Counted from the stretch's first letter, positions 8,367 to 17,450 are shown. The stretch: 64,000 bases of DNA from Metapseudomonas otitidis (GCF_900111835.1 NZ_FOJP01000014.1:164376-228375), one strand, 5' to 3'. Translations and numbers: made by a program. The notes: generated from the sequence alone by a model not told the origin.

Positions 8367-9701
8367 TCAGTAACGGTAGGTGAAATAGAGTTCGAGGGCG
8401 CTGAAGCGGTCGTCGTTGCCGAACACCTGCTTGGCGGCCGCCTTCGGGTCCACCCAGTTGTACGACAGCGAGGTGTACAGCCGCTCGGTGGGTGTCCAGT
8501 CGAGGTACACCACGCTCTCGTCGGCAAAGCGACGGTCATCGACGGCCACGCCCTGGTAGTTCTTCTCGTCCAGCCAGAACTGGTAGTGGATGGCCCCCAG
8601 GGCCAGGGTCTGGCTCAGCCGGGTCTTCACCGAGAACTGCTGCACCCGCTCGTTGCTGTTGAAGAGCACGTAGTTGCCCATCACGTCGCCCACCAGCCAG
8701 GTGCTCCAGTCGACGAAGCCCTTGGCCAGCGGGTCCCAGGATTTCTGGGTGGTGTCGGTGACGTCGTCATCGCCGGAGAACACCGCGTAGCGATAGCCCA
8801 GCACCGGGGTCAGCGGCAGCGTCTCGAAGGCGTAGTCAGCCTGGGCGTACCAGGCCTTGGCGTCGTAGTCGACACCGTCGCCGCTGCCGCGCTGCACGGC
8901 ATATTCACCGTTCAGGGTCAGCGCATCCAGGCCCGGCAGCTTGCCGTTCAGTGCACGCAGGTTGTAGACGTGCATGCCGTCGCGGCGGATCGGCGTGCTG
9001 TAGTGGCGGGTCAGCGAATCCACGTTCATCGCCATGGCGCCCAGGGTGACGCGACCGTCGAGGTCGTAGTCGAGGTTGGCGCCGTTGAGGCGGTAGTCGC
9101 CCAGTTGGGTGTCGGTGCGCAGGCTGAAGGCCTGGACCTTCAGGGCGCCGTGGTCCCAGGCGAGGAGCCCGGAGTCCCGAAAGGCGGTACGCGGGCCGAG
9201 CCAGTAGGCGCCGTCATCCAGGGCGTCGAGGTTGCCGTCCATGACGATGAAGCCGGTGCCCACCTTGTAGTTCTGCCGGCCGGCGGTGAAGGTCCACTCG
9301 CCGGCACGGAACCCTGCGTACAGCTCCTCGGTGGAGACCTGGCCGTCGGAGCTGCGGGTGAAGCCGCCGGCATCGCCGTCGCCCAGGGTCTTGGAGGCGA
9401 CCACCGAGCCACCGGCGATCAGGTCGAAGTCCGGCGTCACCCCGTACTTCAGGGTCACGCCCGGCTTCAGGTACATCTCCTGCCAGTCGACGCGGGTGCC
9501 GCCGTTGCGGCCGTTGCGCTGATCGACGCGGCCGGCGCCGAAGTTGACGTTGCGGGTCATGACGGTGGAAGCGCCTGCCGTGAGGGTCGCCTCGCCGGAG
9601 AGGTCGCTCTCTTCGAAGGTGTAGCCGGCCAGTGCGGCCTGGCTGGCCAGCGGGAGGGCGAGCGCGGTCAGCGCCCGCTGGAAACGCAGGGTGCGGTACA
9701 T
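8367..9701 (-). CDS. Outer-membrane beta-barrel channel
   Basis: A 444-residue precursor with a signal peptide (LASQAALA|GYTFEE, cut near residue 25). It has a long series of alternating beta-strands rich in Tyr, Trp and Asp, and the C-terminal FTYRY ends in an aromatic residue as barrel proteins do. I cannot place it in OprD, FadL or another named porin family with certainty. It lies 20 bp upstream of the PotF-like gene and downstream of the serine hydrolase, so it probably admits the operon's substrate. AGGAG precedes the ATG. Confidence 0.7.
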   Translation of the reverse strand: MYRTLRFQRALTALALPLASQAALAGYTFEESDLSGEATLTAGASTVMTRNVNFGAGRVDQRNGRNGGTRVDWQEMYLKPGVTLKYGVTPDFDLIAGGSVVASKTLGDGDAGGFTRSSDGQVSTEELYAGFRAGEWTFTAGRQNYKVGTGFIVMDGNLDALDDGAYWLGPRTAFRDSGLLAWDHGALKVQAFSLRTDTQLGDYRLNGANLDYDLDGRVTLGAMAMNVDSLTRHYSTPIRRDGMHVYNLRALNGKLPGLDALTLNGEYAVQRGSGDGVDYDAKAWYAQADYAFETLPLTPVLGYRYAVFSGDDDVTDTTQKSWDPLAKGFVDWSTWLVGDVMGNYVLFNSNERVQQFSVKTRLSQTLALGAIHYQFWLDEKNYQGVAVDDRRFADESVVYLDWTPTERLYTSLSYNWVDPKAAAKQVFGNDDRFSALELYFTYRY

Positions 9702-9817
9702 GGTGAGCTCCTGTGCATTTGTTCTTGTGTTACAGGGCAGTGGAAGTAGGCGGCTGGGCCGCCGAACGCCCGCCGGGGCGGGCGAATCCGGAATCGGTGT
9801 TCCGTGTTGGAATCAGG

Positions 9818-11080
9818 TCAGGCCTTCAGGTGTGCGGCGATGGCCCTCAGCATGCGGACGCTGTCGGCGTCGAGGTCGGTGACGGCCTCGGGCAACGAGG
9901 ACTGCTTGACGATCACCACCCGCGACGGCCAGTCGATGAACAGGTACTGGCCATGGATGCCGCCGGCCATGAGCGCCAGGCTGTGGTCGTTGAACACGTA
10001 CCACTGGCTGCGGTACGAGGCGCCGGGGGTCCACTCGGAGAAGTCGGCGTTGGCCGCGTAGATCGCCGGATCGGCGCCGGCGGCGATGCGCTCGATGGTG
10101 TCCGCGCCCAGCAGCTGGCGGCCCTGGTGGCGTCCACCATTGGCCAGCAGCAGGCCGAAGCGCCCCATGTCACGCAGGGTGGCGCTGAAGCCGGCACCGG
10201 CCACGCCCCGCCCCCAGGGGTCGGCCATGAAGTAGCCATCACGCTCGCAGCCCAGCTCCTGCCAGACCCGTTGCAGCATCGCCGGGCAACTCTCGCCGCT
10301 GGCGCGCTCCATCACCCAGGCCAGGGCCTCGGTGGTGGCGGTGACGTAGTGGAAGAAGCCGCCGTGCTCGCCCTTCTTCTGCAGCGACGGCAGGTACTCG
10401 TAGAGCGAGGCGTAGCGCGCGTAGGCCGCGGGCGCCGGTTGGAAGCCACAGGCGTAGCCGTACTGGGAGCTTTCCGAGTCGGGGTCGTCGTAGACCTCGC
10501 TGTAGTCGATGCCCACGGCCATGTCGAACAGCTGGCGCACACTGGCATCGCCGAAGGCACTGCCGGCGAGTTCCGGCACGTAGTGGGCGGCCGGCAAGGC
10601 CGGGTCCAGCACGCCATCGCTGACCAGTTGCTCGCCGAGCGTGCCGATCAGCGACTTGGTGACCGAGAACATGATGTGGCGGTCCTGCGGACGCTGGCCG
10701 CCGAAATAGCGCTCGCACACCACTTCGCCGGCCTTGAGCACCAGGAAGGCGTCGGTGTGGCTGGCCAGCAGGTGCTCCTGCACCGATACCGACGCGCCGC
10801 TGACGCTTTCGAAATGCAGGCCTTCCAGGCTGCGCGTGGCCGCCGGGAACACGCTGGCCGGGCCGGGGCCCGCCTCCACATCGATGCTCGGACGCAGCCG
10901 CGCCAGGGAACGGAAGCCCCAGCGGTTGTAGGGCGGGCTCATCCAGTTGCCCCAGGTCACCCGCTGTTCGGGTGCGGCGGGGAAGCCCTGCATCAGCGGC
11001 GTTTCGGGCTCTCCGGCCTGGACAAGGCGACGGGCGTGCTCATACAGCGGGACAAGGGGGTGGGCGTTGGGGTGACTCAT
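9818..11080 (-). CDS. Class-C beta-lactamase/6-aminohexanoate-dimer-hydrolase-like serine hydrolase
   Basis: A 420-residue member of the beta-lactamase/transpeptidase-like family (PF00144). The nucleophile motif is Ser139-Val-Thr-Lys142 (FSVTKSLIG). A second catalytic Tyr is probably Tyr245 in FFHYVTATT. The general layout resembles NylB-type hydrolases and esterases (EstB-like) rather than true beta-lactamases. No signal peptide is visible, so it should act in the cytoplasm on an amide or ester that has been imported. First gene of the five-gene run, divergent from the TetR gene. Antibiotic hydrolysis is not suggested. Confidence 0.78.
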   Translation of the reverse strand: MSHPNAHPLVPLYEHARRLVQAGEPETPLMQGFPAAPEQRVTWGNWMSPPYNRWGFRSLARLRPSIDVEAGPGPASVFPAATRSLEGLHFESVSGASVSVQEHLLASHTDAFLVLKAGEVVCERYFGGQRPQDRHIMFSVTKSLIGTLGEQLVSDGVLDPALPAAHYVPELAGSAFGDASVRQLFDMAVGIDYSEVYDDPDSESSQYGYACGFQPAPAAYARYASLYEYLPSLQKKGEHGGFFHYVTATTEALAWVMERASGESCPAMLQRVWQELGCERDGYFMADPWGRGVAGAGFSATLRDMGRFGLLLANGGRHQGRQLLGADTIERIAAGADPAIYAANADFSEWTPGASYRSQWYVFNDHSLALMAGGIHGQYLFIDWPSRVVIVKQSSLPEAVTDLDADSVRMLRAIAAHLKA

Positions 11081-11131
11081 CTCGGCATTCCTGGACAGGT
11101 GACTCTGCGTGTGGAGCAGATGCCCAGAAAT

Positions 11132-11160
11132 GATTAATCCGATTATTTATTTAAGTCAAT
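11132..11160. promoter_or_regulatory. AT-rich operator-like region between serine hydrolase and TetR genes
   Basis: GATTAATC at 11132-11139 is a perfect 8-bp palindrome followed at once by CGATTA and an AT-rich stretch, in a 149-bp divergent promoter gap. The GATTAA core is shared with the ech palindrome (2499-2513) and the MFS/porin gap. The TetR protein encoded next door is the natural candidate to bind here. Confidence 0.4.
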
Positions 11161-11229
11161 AAAGTTTTTGTGCCGATCAACGCTCTCCGTCTATCATCGC
11201 CGCCACATGCACCCGAGCCGAGGAATTCA

Positions 11230-11853
11230 GTGAGCGGACTACGAGAACGTCAGAAGGAACTGCGCCGCCAGGCCATCGCCGAGAGCGCCGTCGCCCTGTT
11301 CAAGAGCCAGGGGTACGGCAACACCACCGTCGAGCAGATCGCACGCCAGGCCGGCGTCTCGGTGCCCACGGTGTTCAAGTACTTCGGCAGCAAGCAGGAA
11401 ATCATCCTGGAGATGCTCAAGGAGGCCGACCGCCGCGCCATCCTCGACAGCCACGAACTGCCGCTGGACGGCGAGCCGGTGGACGTGCTCTGCCAGCTGG
11501 AGCAGCGCATCGTCGGCTATGCCCTGACCATGCTGCCGGCGGCGCTGTGGCGCGAGCTGCTGCCGCTGGTGCTCATCGGCGGCAGCGACGGCCTGCCGGA
11601 GGCCTACCGCCAGCTGAACAGCAACCTGCAACGGGAAATCGCCGGGGTGCTGCGCGCCCTGCAGCAACGCGGCAGGCTGCGCGCCGACCTGGACGTGGAG
11701 CTGGCCGCCTTCCTGCTCAACGACTACTCCCACCTGCAGTTGCTGCGCCTGACCAGCACCGACGAACCGGACCTGGCCGCCCACCGCGAGCAGGTCCGCC
11801 GCACCACCCAGCTGATCTTCGACGGCATGCGCGCCCTGCCGCCGCGCGACTGA
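11230..11853 (+). CDS. TetR-family transcriptional regulator
   Basis: A 207-residue one-component regulator. The N-terminal helix-turn-helix is clear (VEQIARQAGVSVPTVFKYF, about residues 27-45) and is followed by a divergent all-helical ligand domain. I use the GTG at 11230 because GAGGA sits just upstream; an earlier in-frame GTG at 11170 would add 20 residues inside the AT-rich operator region. It is divergent from the serine-hydrolase operon, which it probably represses, and convergent with vanR, leaving only 6 bp between the two stops. Confidence 0.85.
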   Translation: MSGLRERQKELRRQAIAESAVALFKSQGYGNTTVEQIARQAGVSVPTVFKYFGSKQEIILEMLKEADRRAILDSHELPLDGEPVDVLCQLEQRIVGYALTMLPAALWRELLPLVLIGGSDGLPEAYRQLNSNLQREIAGVLRALQQRGRLRADLDVELAAFLLNDYSHLQLLRLTSTDEPDLAAHREQVRRTTQLIFDGMRALPPRD

Positions 11854-11859
11854 GTCACC

Positions 11860-12567
11860 TCAGGAGAGGATCTTCAGGCCCTCCACCGGGCCGTCCTGGC
11901 CACCGAACAGGCGGGCATAGCGCAGCGTCGCGTTGGCGTGCTCACGCATGATCGCCTCGGCCCGGGCGCCCTGCCCGGCCAGCAGCGCGTCCACTACCGT
12001 GTGGTGCTGCAGGTGGGCGAAGTTGAAGCGGCGGAACTCACGGGCGAGGTCGTTGCGATCCACCGCCAGGGAGCTGACCGAGGCGAAGGGCAGGTGCTCG
12101 TTGCGCGCCAGGGCATCGGCGATGGCCGGGTTGCCGCTGGCCTCGATGATCACCTGATGGAAGCGCTTGTTGATGTCGTGGTACTCGGCCAGGTCGTCTT
12201 CGCTCACGTGGCCCTTCTCGAACAGCCGGTCGCCGTCGGCCAGGCATGCCAGCAGCACGGCCCGTGCCGCCTCCGACAGACCCCGCTCGGCCGCCTGGCG
12301 CGCCGCCAGCCCTTCCAGCACACCGCGCACTTCCACGGCACCGGCCAGGTCGTCGAAGGTCACCTGGCGCACGGCGAAGCCGCGTGCGCCCTGGCGAATC
12401 AGCAGCCCCTCCTGCTCCAAGGCGCGGAAGGCCATGCGCACCGGCATGCGCGACACCCCCAGGCGTTCGGCCGTGGGAATCTCGGCGATGCGCTCACCGG
12501 CGGGTATCTCGCCGTCCACGATCATCTGCCGCAGGCGGTTCAGCACCCGTTGCCCTGCTCCACTCAT
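11860..12567 (-). CDS. vanR: VanR, GntR/FadR-type repressor of vanAB
   Basis: A 235-residue regulator with an N-terminal winged helix (PTAERLGVSRMPVRMAFRAL, about residues 31-50) and an all-helical FCD effector domain. It is divergent from vanAB. VanR proteins release DNA when vanillate binds, and their published operator core ATTGGATCCAAT is present in the intergenic region. A near-match overlaps the vanR ribosome site itself, which suggests autorepression. Confidence 0.92.
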   Translation of the reverse strand: MSGAGQRVLNRLRQMIVDGEIPAGERIAEIPTAERLGVSRMPVRMAFRALEQEGLLIRQGARGFAVRQVTFDDLAGAVEVRGVLEGLAARQAAERGLSEAARAVLLACLADGDRLFEKGHVSEDDLAEYHDINKRFHQVIIEASGNPAIADALARNEHLPFASVSSLAVDRNDLAREFRRFNFAHLQHHTVVDALLAGQGARAEAIMREHANATLRYARLFGGQDGPVEGLKILS

Positions 12568-12576
12568 GCGCGCCCC

Positions 12577-12588
12577 TTGGGATCCAAT
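12577..12588. promoter_or_regulatory. Imperfect VanR box over the vanR ribosome site
   Basis: TTGG-G-ATCCAAT is the VanR operator with one inserted base. It lies about 10 bp upstream of the vanR ATG and overlaps its AGGGG ribosome-binding sequence. Confidence 0.5.
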
Positions 12589-12683
12589 TTCACGAAGGCC
12601 CGTACTCTAGCCAGCCGCCCAGCCCCCTGCCAGAGGCCGGACGCAGGCGTTCCTTGTCTCAGCGTTCGCTGATCGCACGGTTA

Positions 12684-12693
12684 TTGGATCCAA
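12684..12693. promoter_or_regulatory. VanR operator, distal copy
   Basis: TTGGATCCAA, a 10-bp perfect palindrome within ATTGGATCCAAAC. It matches 11 of 12 bases of the VanR consensus and is centred 51-52 bp upstream of the proximal copy. Confidence 0.75.
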
Positions 12694-12734
12694 ACAGCCG
12701 TAAATCATGGATTCCACCCGCCCGAAGCGCCAGC

Positions 12735-12746
12735 ATTGGATCCAAT
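12735..12746. promoter_or_regulatory. VanR operator, proximal copy
   Basis: ATTGGATCCAAT, a 12-bp perfect palindrome identical to the operator core described for VanR in Caulobacter and in engineered vanillate switches. It lies 23 bp upstream of the vanA start, where bound repressor would block transcription. Confidence 0.88.
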
Positions 12747-12769
12747 ACAACAACAACGAGGACCGCCCC

Positions 12770-13828
12770 ATGTTCCCGAAGAATGCCTGGTACGTCGCCT
12801 GCACCCCGGATGAAATCGACGGCAAGCCCTTGGGCCGCATGATCTGCAACGAACGGATGGTGATCTACCGGGGGGCCGGCCAACGTGTCGCGGCCCTGGA
12901 GGACTTCTGCCCCCACCGCGGCGCGCCGCTGTCCCTTGGATCCATTCAGGACGGCAAGCTGGTGTGCGGCTACCACGGCCTGGTGATGGACTGCGACGGC
13001 CGTACCGCCTCCATGCCGGCCCAGCGGGTGCAGGCGTTTCCCTGCATCCGCGCGTTCCCGGTCCAGGAGCGCCACGGCTTCATCTGGGTCTGGCCCGGTG
13101 ACGCCGCCCTCGCCGACCCGGCCCTGATCCCCCAGCTGGAGTGGGCCGAGAACCCGGCCTGGGCCTACGGTGGCGGGCTCTACCACATCGCCTGCGACTA
13201 CCGGCTGATGATCGACAACCTCATGGACCTGACCCACGAGACCTACGTCCACGCCTCCAGCATCGGCCAGAAGGAGATCGACGAGGCACCGGTCTCCACC
13301 CGCGTGGAAGGCGACAGCGTCATCACCAGCCGCTTCATGGAAGGCATCCTGGCCCCGCCCTTCTGGCGCGCCGCCCTGCGCGGGAATGGCCTGGCCGACG
13401 ACGTGCCGGTGGACCGCTGGCAGATCTGCCGCTTCACCCCGCCCAGCCATGTACTCATCGAAGTCGGCGTGGCCCACGCCGGCCGAGGGGGCTACGACGC
13501 CCCCGCCGACTGCAAGGCGAGCAGCATCGTGGTGGACTTCATCACCCCCGAGACGGACACCTCCATCTGGTACTTCTGGGGCATGGCGCGCAGTTTCCGC
13601 CCCGAGGACGCCGAACTGACCGCGCGCATCCGCGAGGGCCAGGGCGCGATCTTCGCCGAGGACCTGGAGATGCTCGAACAGCAGCAGCGCAACCTGCTGG
13701 CCTGGCCCGAGCGGCCCCTGCTCAAGCTCAACATCGACGCCGGCGGCGTGCAGTCCCGGCGCATCATCGAGCGCCTGGTCAACGCCGAACGCGCCGCCGA
13801 GGCCCAGCTGATCGGGAGGCAAGCCTGA
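12770..13828 (+). CDS. vanA: Vanillate O-demethylase oxygenase subunit VanA
   Basis: A 352-residue Rieske non-haem iron oxygenase that demethylates vanillate to protocatechuate and formaldehyde with electrons from VanB. The Rieske cluster ligands are Cys47-x-His49 and Cys66-x2-His69. The mononuclear iron site is the family motif Asn150, Asp153, His156, His161. I start at the ATG preceded by GAGGA rather than at an upstream in-frame ATG, because the upstream option would translate through the proximal VanR operator. vanB follows with a 1-bp overlap. Confidence 0.95.
   Translation: MFPKNAWYVACTPDEIDGKPLGRMICNERMVIYRGAGQRVAALEDFCPHRGAPLSLGSIQDGKLVCGYHGLVMDCDGRTASMPAQRVQAFPCIRAFPVQERHGFIWVWPGDAALADPALIPQLEWAENPAWAYGGGLYHIACDYRLMIDNLMDLTHETYVHASSIGQKEIDEAPVSTRVEGDSVITSRFMEGILAPPFWRAALRGNGLADDVPVDRWQICRFTPPSHVLIEVGVAHAGRGGYDAPADCKASSIVVDFITPETDTSIWYFWGMARSFRPEDAELTARIREGQGAIFAEDLEMLEQQQRNLLAWPERPLLKLNIDAGGVQSRRIIERLVNAERAAEAQLIGRQA
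12936..12944. promoter_or_regulatory. VanR-box-like sequence inside vanA
   Basis: TTGGATCCA inside the vanA coding region matches 9 of the 10 core VanR operator bases, about 200 bp downstream of the proximal operator. It could be an auxiliary site for looping or roadblock repression, or chance, since it encodes a Leu-Gly-Ser-Ile segment. Confidence 0.25.
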
Positions 13829-14772
13829 TGCTCGACCTGATGATCCGTGGCCTGCGCCTGGAGGCGCCGGGCATCCTCGGCCTGGAACTGGTGGCTGCCG
13901 ACGGTTCGCCCCTGCCCGCCTTCGAGGCCGGCGCGCACCTGGACCTGCACCTGCCCGGCGGCCTGGTGCGCCCCTACAGCCTGTGCAACGCCCCCGGCGA
14001 GACACACCGCTACTGCCTCGCCGTGCTGCTGGACCCGGCGTCCCGGGGCAGCTCCCGCGCCGTGCACGAACAGCTGCGGGTCGGCCAGCACCTGACCACC
14101 AGCGCACCGCGCAACCTCTTCCCCCTTGTGGCCGAAAGCAGCCGCAGCCTGCTGTTCGCCGGCGGCATCGGCATCACCCCGATCCTCGCCATGGCCCAGG
14201 CGCTGGCGGCCCGGGGCGACACATTCGAGCTGCATTACTGCGTGCGCTCGCGCAGGCTTGCGGCCTTCATCGACTGGCTGGAGGCCAGCACCTTCGCCGC
14301 GCACGTCCACCTGCACGCCGACGACGGCCCCACGCCCTTCGACGCCCCTGCGCTGCTGCGGGACGCCGGCGACGCCCACCTCTACGTGTGCGGGCCGGGC
14401 GGCTTCATGGAGCACGTGCTGGGCTGTGCCCGCACCGCCGGCTGGGACGAAACGCGCCTGCACCGCGAATACTTCGCCGCCCCCGTGCAGCCTGCCGGCG
14501 AGGCGCGCGCCTTCGAGGTGCGCCTGGCGCGCAGCGGCCTGACCCTCCAGGTGCCGGCCGAACGCAGCGTCGCCCAGGTGCTGGACGACGCCGGGGTGTG
14601 CATCCCGCTGGCCTGCGAACAGGGCATCTGCGGCACCTGCCTGACCCGGGTGCTGGACGGCGAACCCGAGCACCGCGACAGCTTCCTCACCGACGCGGAG
14701 CGGGCCCGCAACGACCAGTTCACCCCCTGCTGTTCGCGGGCCCGCAGCGCCTGCCTGGTACTGGACCTCTAG
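13828..14772 (+). CDS. vanB: Vanillate O-demethylase reductase subunit VanB
   Basis: A 314-residue class IA reductase that passes electrons from NADH through FMN and a 2Fe-2S centre to VanA. In order: flavin-binding RPYS at 48-51, nucleotide-binding GGIGITP at 112-118, the CGPGGF segment at about 188-193, and a C-terminal plant-type ferredoxin domain with Cys263, Cys268, Cys271 and a fourth Cys at 301. GGGAGG precedes the ATG, which overlaps the vanA stop (ATGA), so translation is probably coupled. Confidence 0.95.
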   Translation: MLDLMIRGLRLEAPGILGLELVAADGSPLPAFEAGAHLDLHLPGGLVRPYSLCNAPGETHRYCLAVLLDPASRGSSRAVHEQLRVGQHLTTSAPRNLFPLVAESSRSLLFAGGIGITPILAMAQALAARGDTFELHYCVRSRRLAAFIDWLEASTFAAHVHLHADDGPTPFDAPALLRDAGDAHLYVCGPGGFMEHVLGCARTAGWDETRLHREYFAAPVQPAGEARAFEVRLARSGLTLQVPAERSVAQVLDDAGVCIPLACEQGICGTCLTRVLDGEPEHRDSFLTDAERARNDQFTPCCSRARSACLVLDL

Positions 14773-14778
14773 CAGGAC

Positions 14779-14807
14779 GACCCGGGCGGCTTGGCGGTGC
14801 CCGGGTC
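14779..14807. terminator. 9-bp perfect hairpin between convergent vanB and SDR gene
   Basis: GACCCGGGC and GCCCGGGTC pair perfectly around an 11-nt loop in the 33-bp convergent gap. No U-tract follows on either strand. Confidence 0.5.
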
Positions 14808-15558
14808 AGTTACCGGCCGACAGCCCGCAGTCGATGGCCAGGTCCGCCCCGGTGATGGAGCGCGCCAGGGGTTGGCAGAGGAAGTGGCACAGCTCGGCCA
14901 CTTCCTCCGGCTGGATGAAGCGCGCCTGTTCGCCCTGGGGGTACTTGGCCAGCAGCTCGCGGTAGTAGCCGTCGGGGTCGCCGTTGCCGTAGCGCTCGGC
15001 CTGGAAACTCAGCATCGGGGTGACGATGTCCCCCGGGGACACCGCGTTGCAGCGCACGCCGTCCGGCGCCAGGTCCAGGGCCAGGGTCTTGGTCAGCAGT
15101 GCCACCCCACCCTTGCTGGCGCAGTAGGCGGCGGCGTTGCGGTTGCCCTGGCGCCCCGCATCGCTGGAGATGTTGACGATGCTGCCCTGGGTGGCGCGCA
15201 GGTGCGGGATGGCCGCCTTGCACATGAAGAACACGGCCTTGAGGTTCACCCCCAGCACCAGGTCGAAGTCTTCCTCGCTGAAGTGCTCCACCGGGCCTTC
15301 GCGCCAGATGCCGGCGGCGTTGACCAGCGCGTCCAGCCGGCCAAAGGCGCTGACGGCGGCCGCGACCACCGCCTCGCAGTTGTCCGGGCGACGGATGTCG
15401 GCGGCGGCGATGGCGCACCCGGGGAACGCCTCGCGCACCTGCTCCAGGCCGGCGGCGTCTACGTCGGTGGCCAGTACGTTCCAGCCGGCCTGGTGGAAGC
15501 GCTTCACCAGGCTGCGCCCCAGGCCTCCGGCGGCGCCGGTGATGACGATGCTGTTCAT
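14806..15558 (-). CDS. SDR-family NAD(P)-dependent oxidoreductase
   Basis: A 250-residue classical short-chain dehydrogenase. The nucleotide motif is G8-A-A-G-G-L-G14, followed by N80-A-A-G, catalytic Ser131/132 and Tyr145-x3-Lys149 (YCASK). The WREGPVEHFSEEDF segment and overall length fit alcohol or sugar-acid dehydrogenases, but the substrate cannot be read from the sequence. It follows a second SDR gene by 10 bp on the same strand, and the pair is divergent from a LysR gene, forming a small regulated unit beside vanAB. AGGAG precedes the ATG. Confidence 0.82.
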   Translation of the reverse strand: MNSIVITGAAGGLGRSLVKRFHQAGWNVLATDVDAAGLEQVREAFPGCAIAAADIRRPDNCEAVVAAAVSAFGRLDALVNAAGIWREGPVEHFSEEDFDLVLGVNLKAVFFMCKAAIPHLRATQGSIVNISSDAGRQGNRNAAAYCASKGGVALLTKTLALDLAPDGVRCNAVSPGDIVTPMLSFQAERYGNGDPDGYYRELLAKYPQGEQARFIQPEEVAELCHFLCQPLARSITGADLAIDCGLSAGN

Positions 15559-15568
15559 GCAGTGCTCC

Positions 15569-16348
15569 TCAGGGGGCCTTGTTTTCGATCAGGCAGTTGC
15601 CGCCATCCACCACCAGCAGTTCGCCGGTGATGTAGCTGGCTTCGGGTGAGGCCAGGAAGGCCACCGCCGCCGCCACCTCCTCCGGCCGGCCGGCGCGCCC
15701 CACCGGCACGTAGCTAGCGGCATGGCGCTCCTCGTCGGTGCTGGAGGCAGTGGCGATCCAGCCTGGGGCCACGCTGTTGACGGTGATGCCGTGGCGCGCC
15801 ACTTCCAGCGCCAGCCCCATGTTCATCCCCACCATGGCGGCCTTGGCCGCGCTATAGGCCGCCTCGCCGGGGTTGCTGCCACGGGTGCCGGTGGTGGAGC
15901 TGATCTGCACGATGCGCCCGTAGCCCCGTGCCTGCATGCCCGGCAGCACGGCACGGGTGAGCAGGAAGGCGGTAGTGAGGTTGCGCGCCAGGGACAGGTT
16001 CCAGGTCGCCAGGTCCATCTCCGCGACGTCGGCGAAGGGCTCCGGGCTGCCCTGCATGGCCATGCCGGCGTTGTTGACGAGGACGTCGATGCGGCCCCAG
16101 CGGGCTTCGGCCCAGCTCGCTAGTTCCACCACCTGGGCCTCGTCGGTGAGGTCCGCCGGGCGGCCTTCCGCCTCGAACCCCTCGGCGCGCAGCTCGGCCA
16201 CCCGCTGGGCGATGCGCTCGCTGCTGGCGGTGATCACCAGGCGTGCGCCCGCCTGGCCCAGCCGCCGGGCAATGGCCATGCCGATGCCCGCCTCGCTTCC
16301 GGCGCCGCTGATCAGCGCCACCTGCCCCTGCCACCCTGTGGTTGTCAT
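15569..16348 (-). CDS. SDR-family oxidoreductase
   Basis: A 259-residue classical SDR with glycine-rich motif SGAGSEAGIG (14-23), NNAG at 92-95, catalytic Ser150/151 and Tyr165-x3-Lys169 (YSAAK). It is about as similar to 3-oxoacyl-ACP-reductase-like SDRs as to dedicated alcohol dehydrogenases, so the reaction remains open. First gene of the two-SDR unit, divergent from the LysR gene across a 91-bp gap; AGGAG precedes the ATG. A role in a dimeric lignin-aromatic pathway would fit the neighbourhood but is not shown. Confidence 0.82.
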   Translation of the reverse strand: MTTTGWQGQVALISGAGSEAGIGMAIARRLGQAGARLVITASSERIAQRVAELRAEGFEAEGRPADLTDEAQVVELASWAEARWGRIDVLVNNAGMAMQGSPEPFADVAEMDLATWNLSLARNLTTAFLLTRAVLPGMQARGYGRIVQISSTTGTRGSNPGEAAYSAAKAAMVGMNMGLALEVARHGITVNSVAPGWIATASSTDEERHAASYVPVGRAGRPEEVAAAVAFLASPEASYITGELLVVDGGNCLIENKAP

Positions 16349-16439
16349 GGTCTCGCTCCTGCTGGTTTGTGATGGCGCTGGAAATTAGGCCCCTTTCGCT
16401 GATAGAAAAAGACGACCGTCATCAGCCGAGCTGACAACC

Positions 16440-17327
16440 ATGGCCTTCAGCCGCGACACCCTGCGCACCTTCCTCGCCGTGCTCGACCACGGCTCTTTCT
16501 CCGCCGCCGCGCGCCAGCTCGGGCGTGTGCCCTCGGCGGTGAGCATGGCCGTCTCGCAGCTGGAGGCGGAGCTGGACCTGGTGCTGTTCGACCGCTCCAC
16601 CCGCAAGGCCCTGCCCACCCCGGCGGCACTGGCCCTGGAGCCCCAGGCCCGCCAGGCCGCCAGCCAGCTCAACCTGCTGGACGCCCATGCCCTGCAACTG
16701 CACCAGGGGCTGGAGCGCCGGCTCAGCCTGGCCATGGCGCCGGAGCTGCAGAGCGGCCCCTGGAGCCGCCCGCTGGCCAGCCTGGCGCGGGAGTTCCCGG
16801 CCCTGGAGGTGGAAGTCCGCTCGGCGCCCCAGGCCGAAGCCATCCGCCTGCTGCATGCCGGCGAAGTGCAACTGGCGCTGGTGTTCGAACGGCCGGGCAT
16901 CGACGAGCGCGAGGCCTTCCAGGAAGCCGGCAGCCAGGTGCTGGTGGCCGTGGCGGCCCCGGACTTCGCCCCCGGTCCCCTGGACGAGCGGGAGATGGCC
17001 GCGCGGCGGCAGATCATCGTCGCCAGCGGCGCGCCCACGGCCTCGGACCCGCAGATCGTCCTGGCCCACCGCGTCTGGCTCTGCGACAGCCACCTGGCGG
17101 CGCTGGAGCTGGTGCAGGCCGGCGTCGGCTGGGCCTACCTGCCCGAACCCCTGGTGGCGCCGCTGGTGGCCGGTGGATCGCTGGAAACGCTGCGCTTCGA
17201 CAACATGAGCAGCCACCTGCGCATCGGCGTGGACATCGTCTGGCTGAAAGCGAACCCGACCGGCCTCGGCGCCCGACGCTACCTGGCGCTGATGCGCGAG
17301 CAACTGGCCAGCAGCACCCCGGTGTGA
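16440..17327 (+). CDS. LysR-family transcriptional regulator
   Basis: A 295-residue LTTR. The N-terminal winged helix is clear (TFLAVLDHGSFSAAARQLGR, then SAVSMAVSQLEAELDLVLFDR, residues about 10-53). A periplasmic-binding-protein-like effector domain follows. It is divergent from the two SDR genes and probably controls them. LysR boxes (T-N11-A) are plausible in the 91-bp gap but cannot be assigned by eye. Confidence 0.85.
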   Translation: MAFSRDTLRTFLAVLDHGSFSAAARQLGRVPSAVSMAVSQLEAELDLVLFDRSTRKALPTPAALALEPQARQAASQLNLLDAHALQLHQGLERRLSLAMAPELQSGPWSRPLASLAREFPALEVEVRSAPQAEAIRLLHAGEVQLALVFERPGIDEREAFQEAGSQVLVAVAAPDFAPGPLDEREMAARRQIIVASGAPTASDPQIVLAHRVWLCDSHLAALELVQAGVGWAYLPEPLVAPLVAGGSLETLRFDNMSSHLRIGVDIVWLKANPTGLGARRYLALMREQLASSTPV

Positions 17328-17450
17328 CCCGGGGCCGCCGAGGGCGGTCTCCCCCCCTACGGGAGTCGGGTTGCACCCCTGCGGTTTCGGCTCCACAGTT
17401 CCGGCATCCACGCCCCTCGACGGACGCGGGCCATAACAGAAGAACCTCCC

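Noticed and set aside
9818..11080. True class-C beta-lactamase
   Set aside because: No signal peptide, and the S-V-T-K context and length fit NylB/EstB-type hydrolases better.
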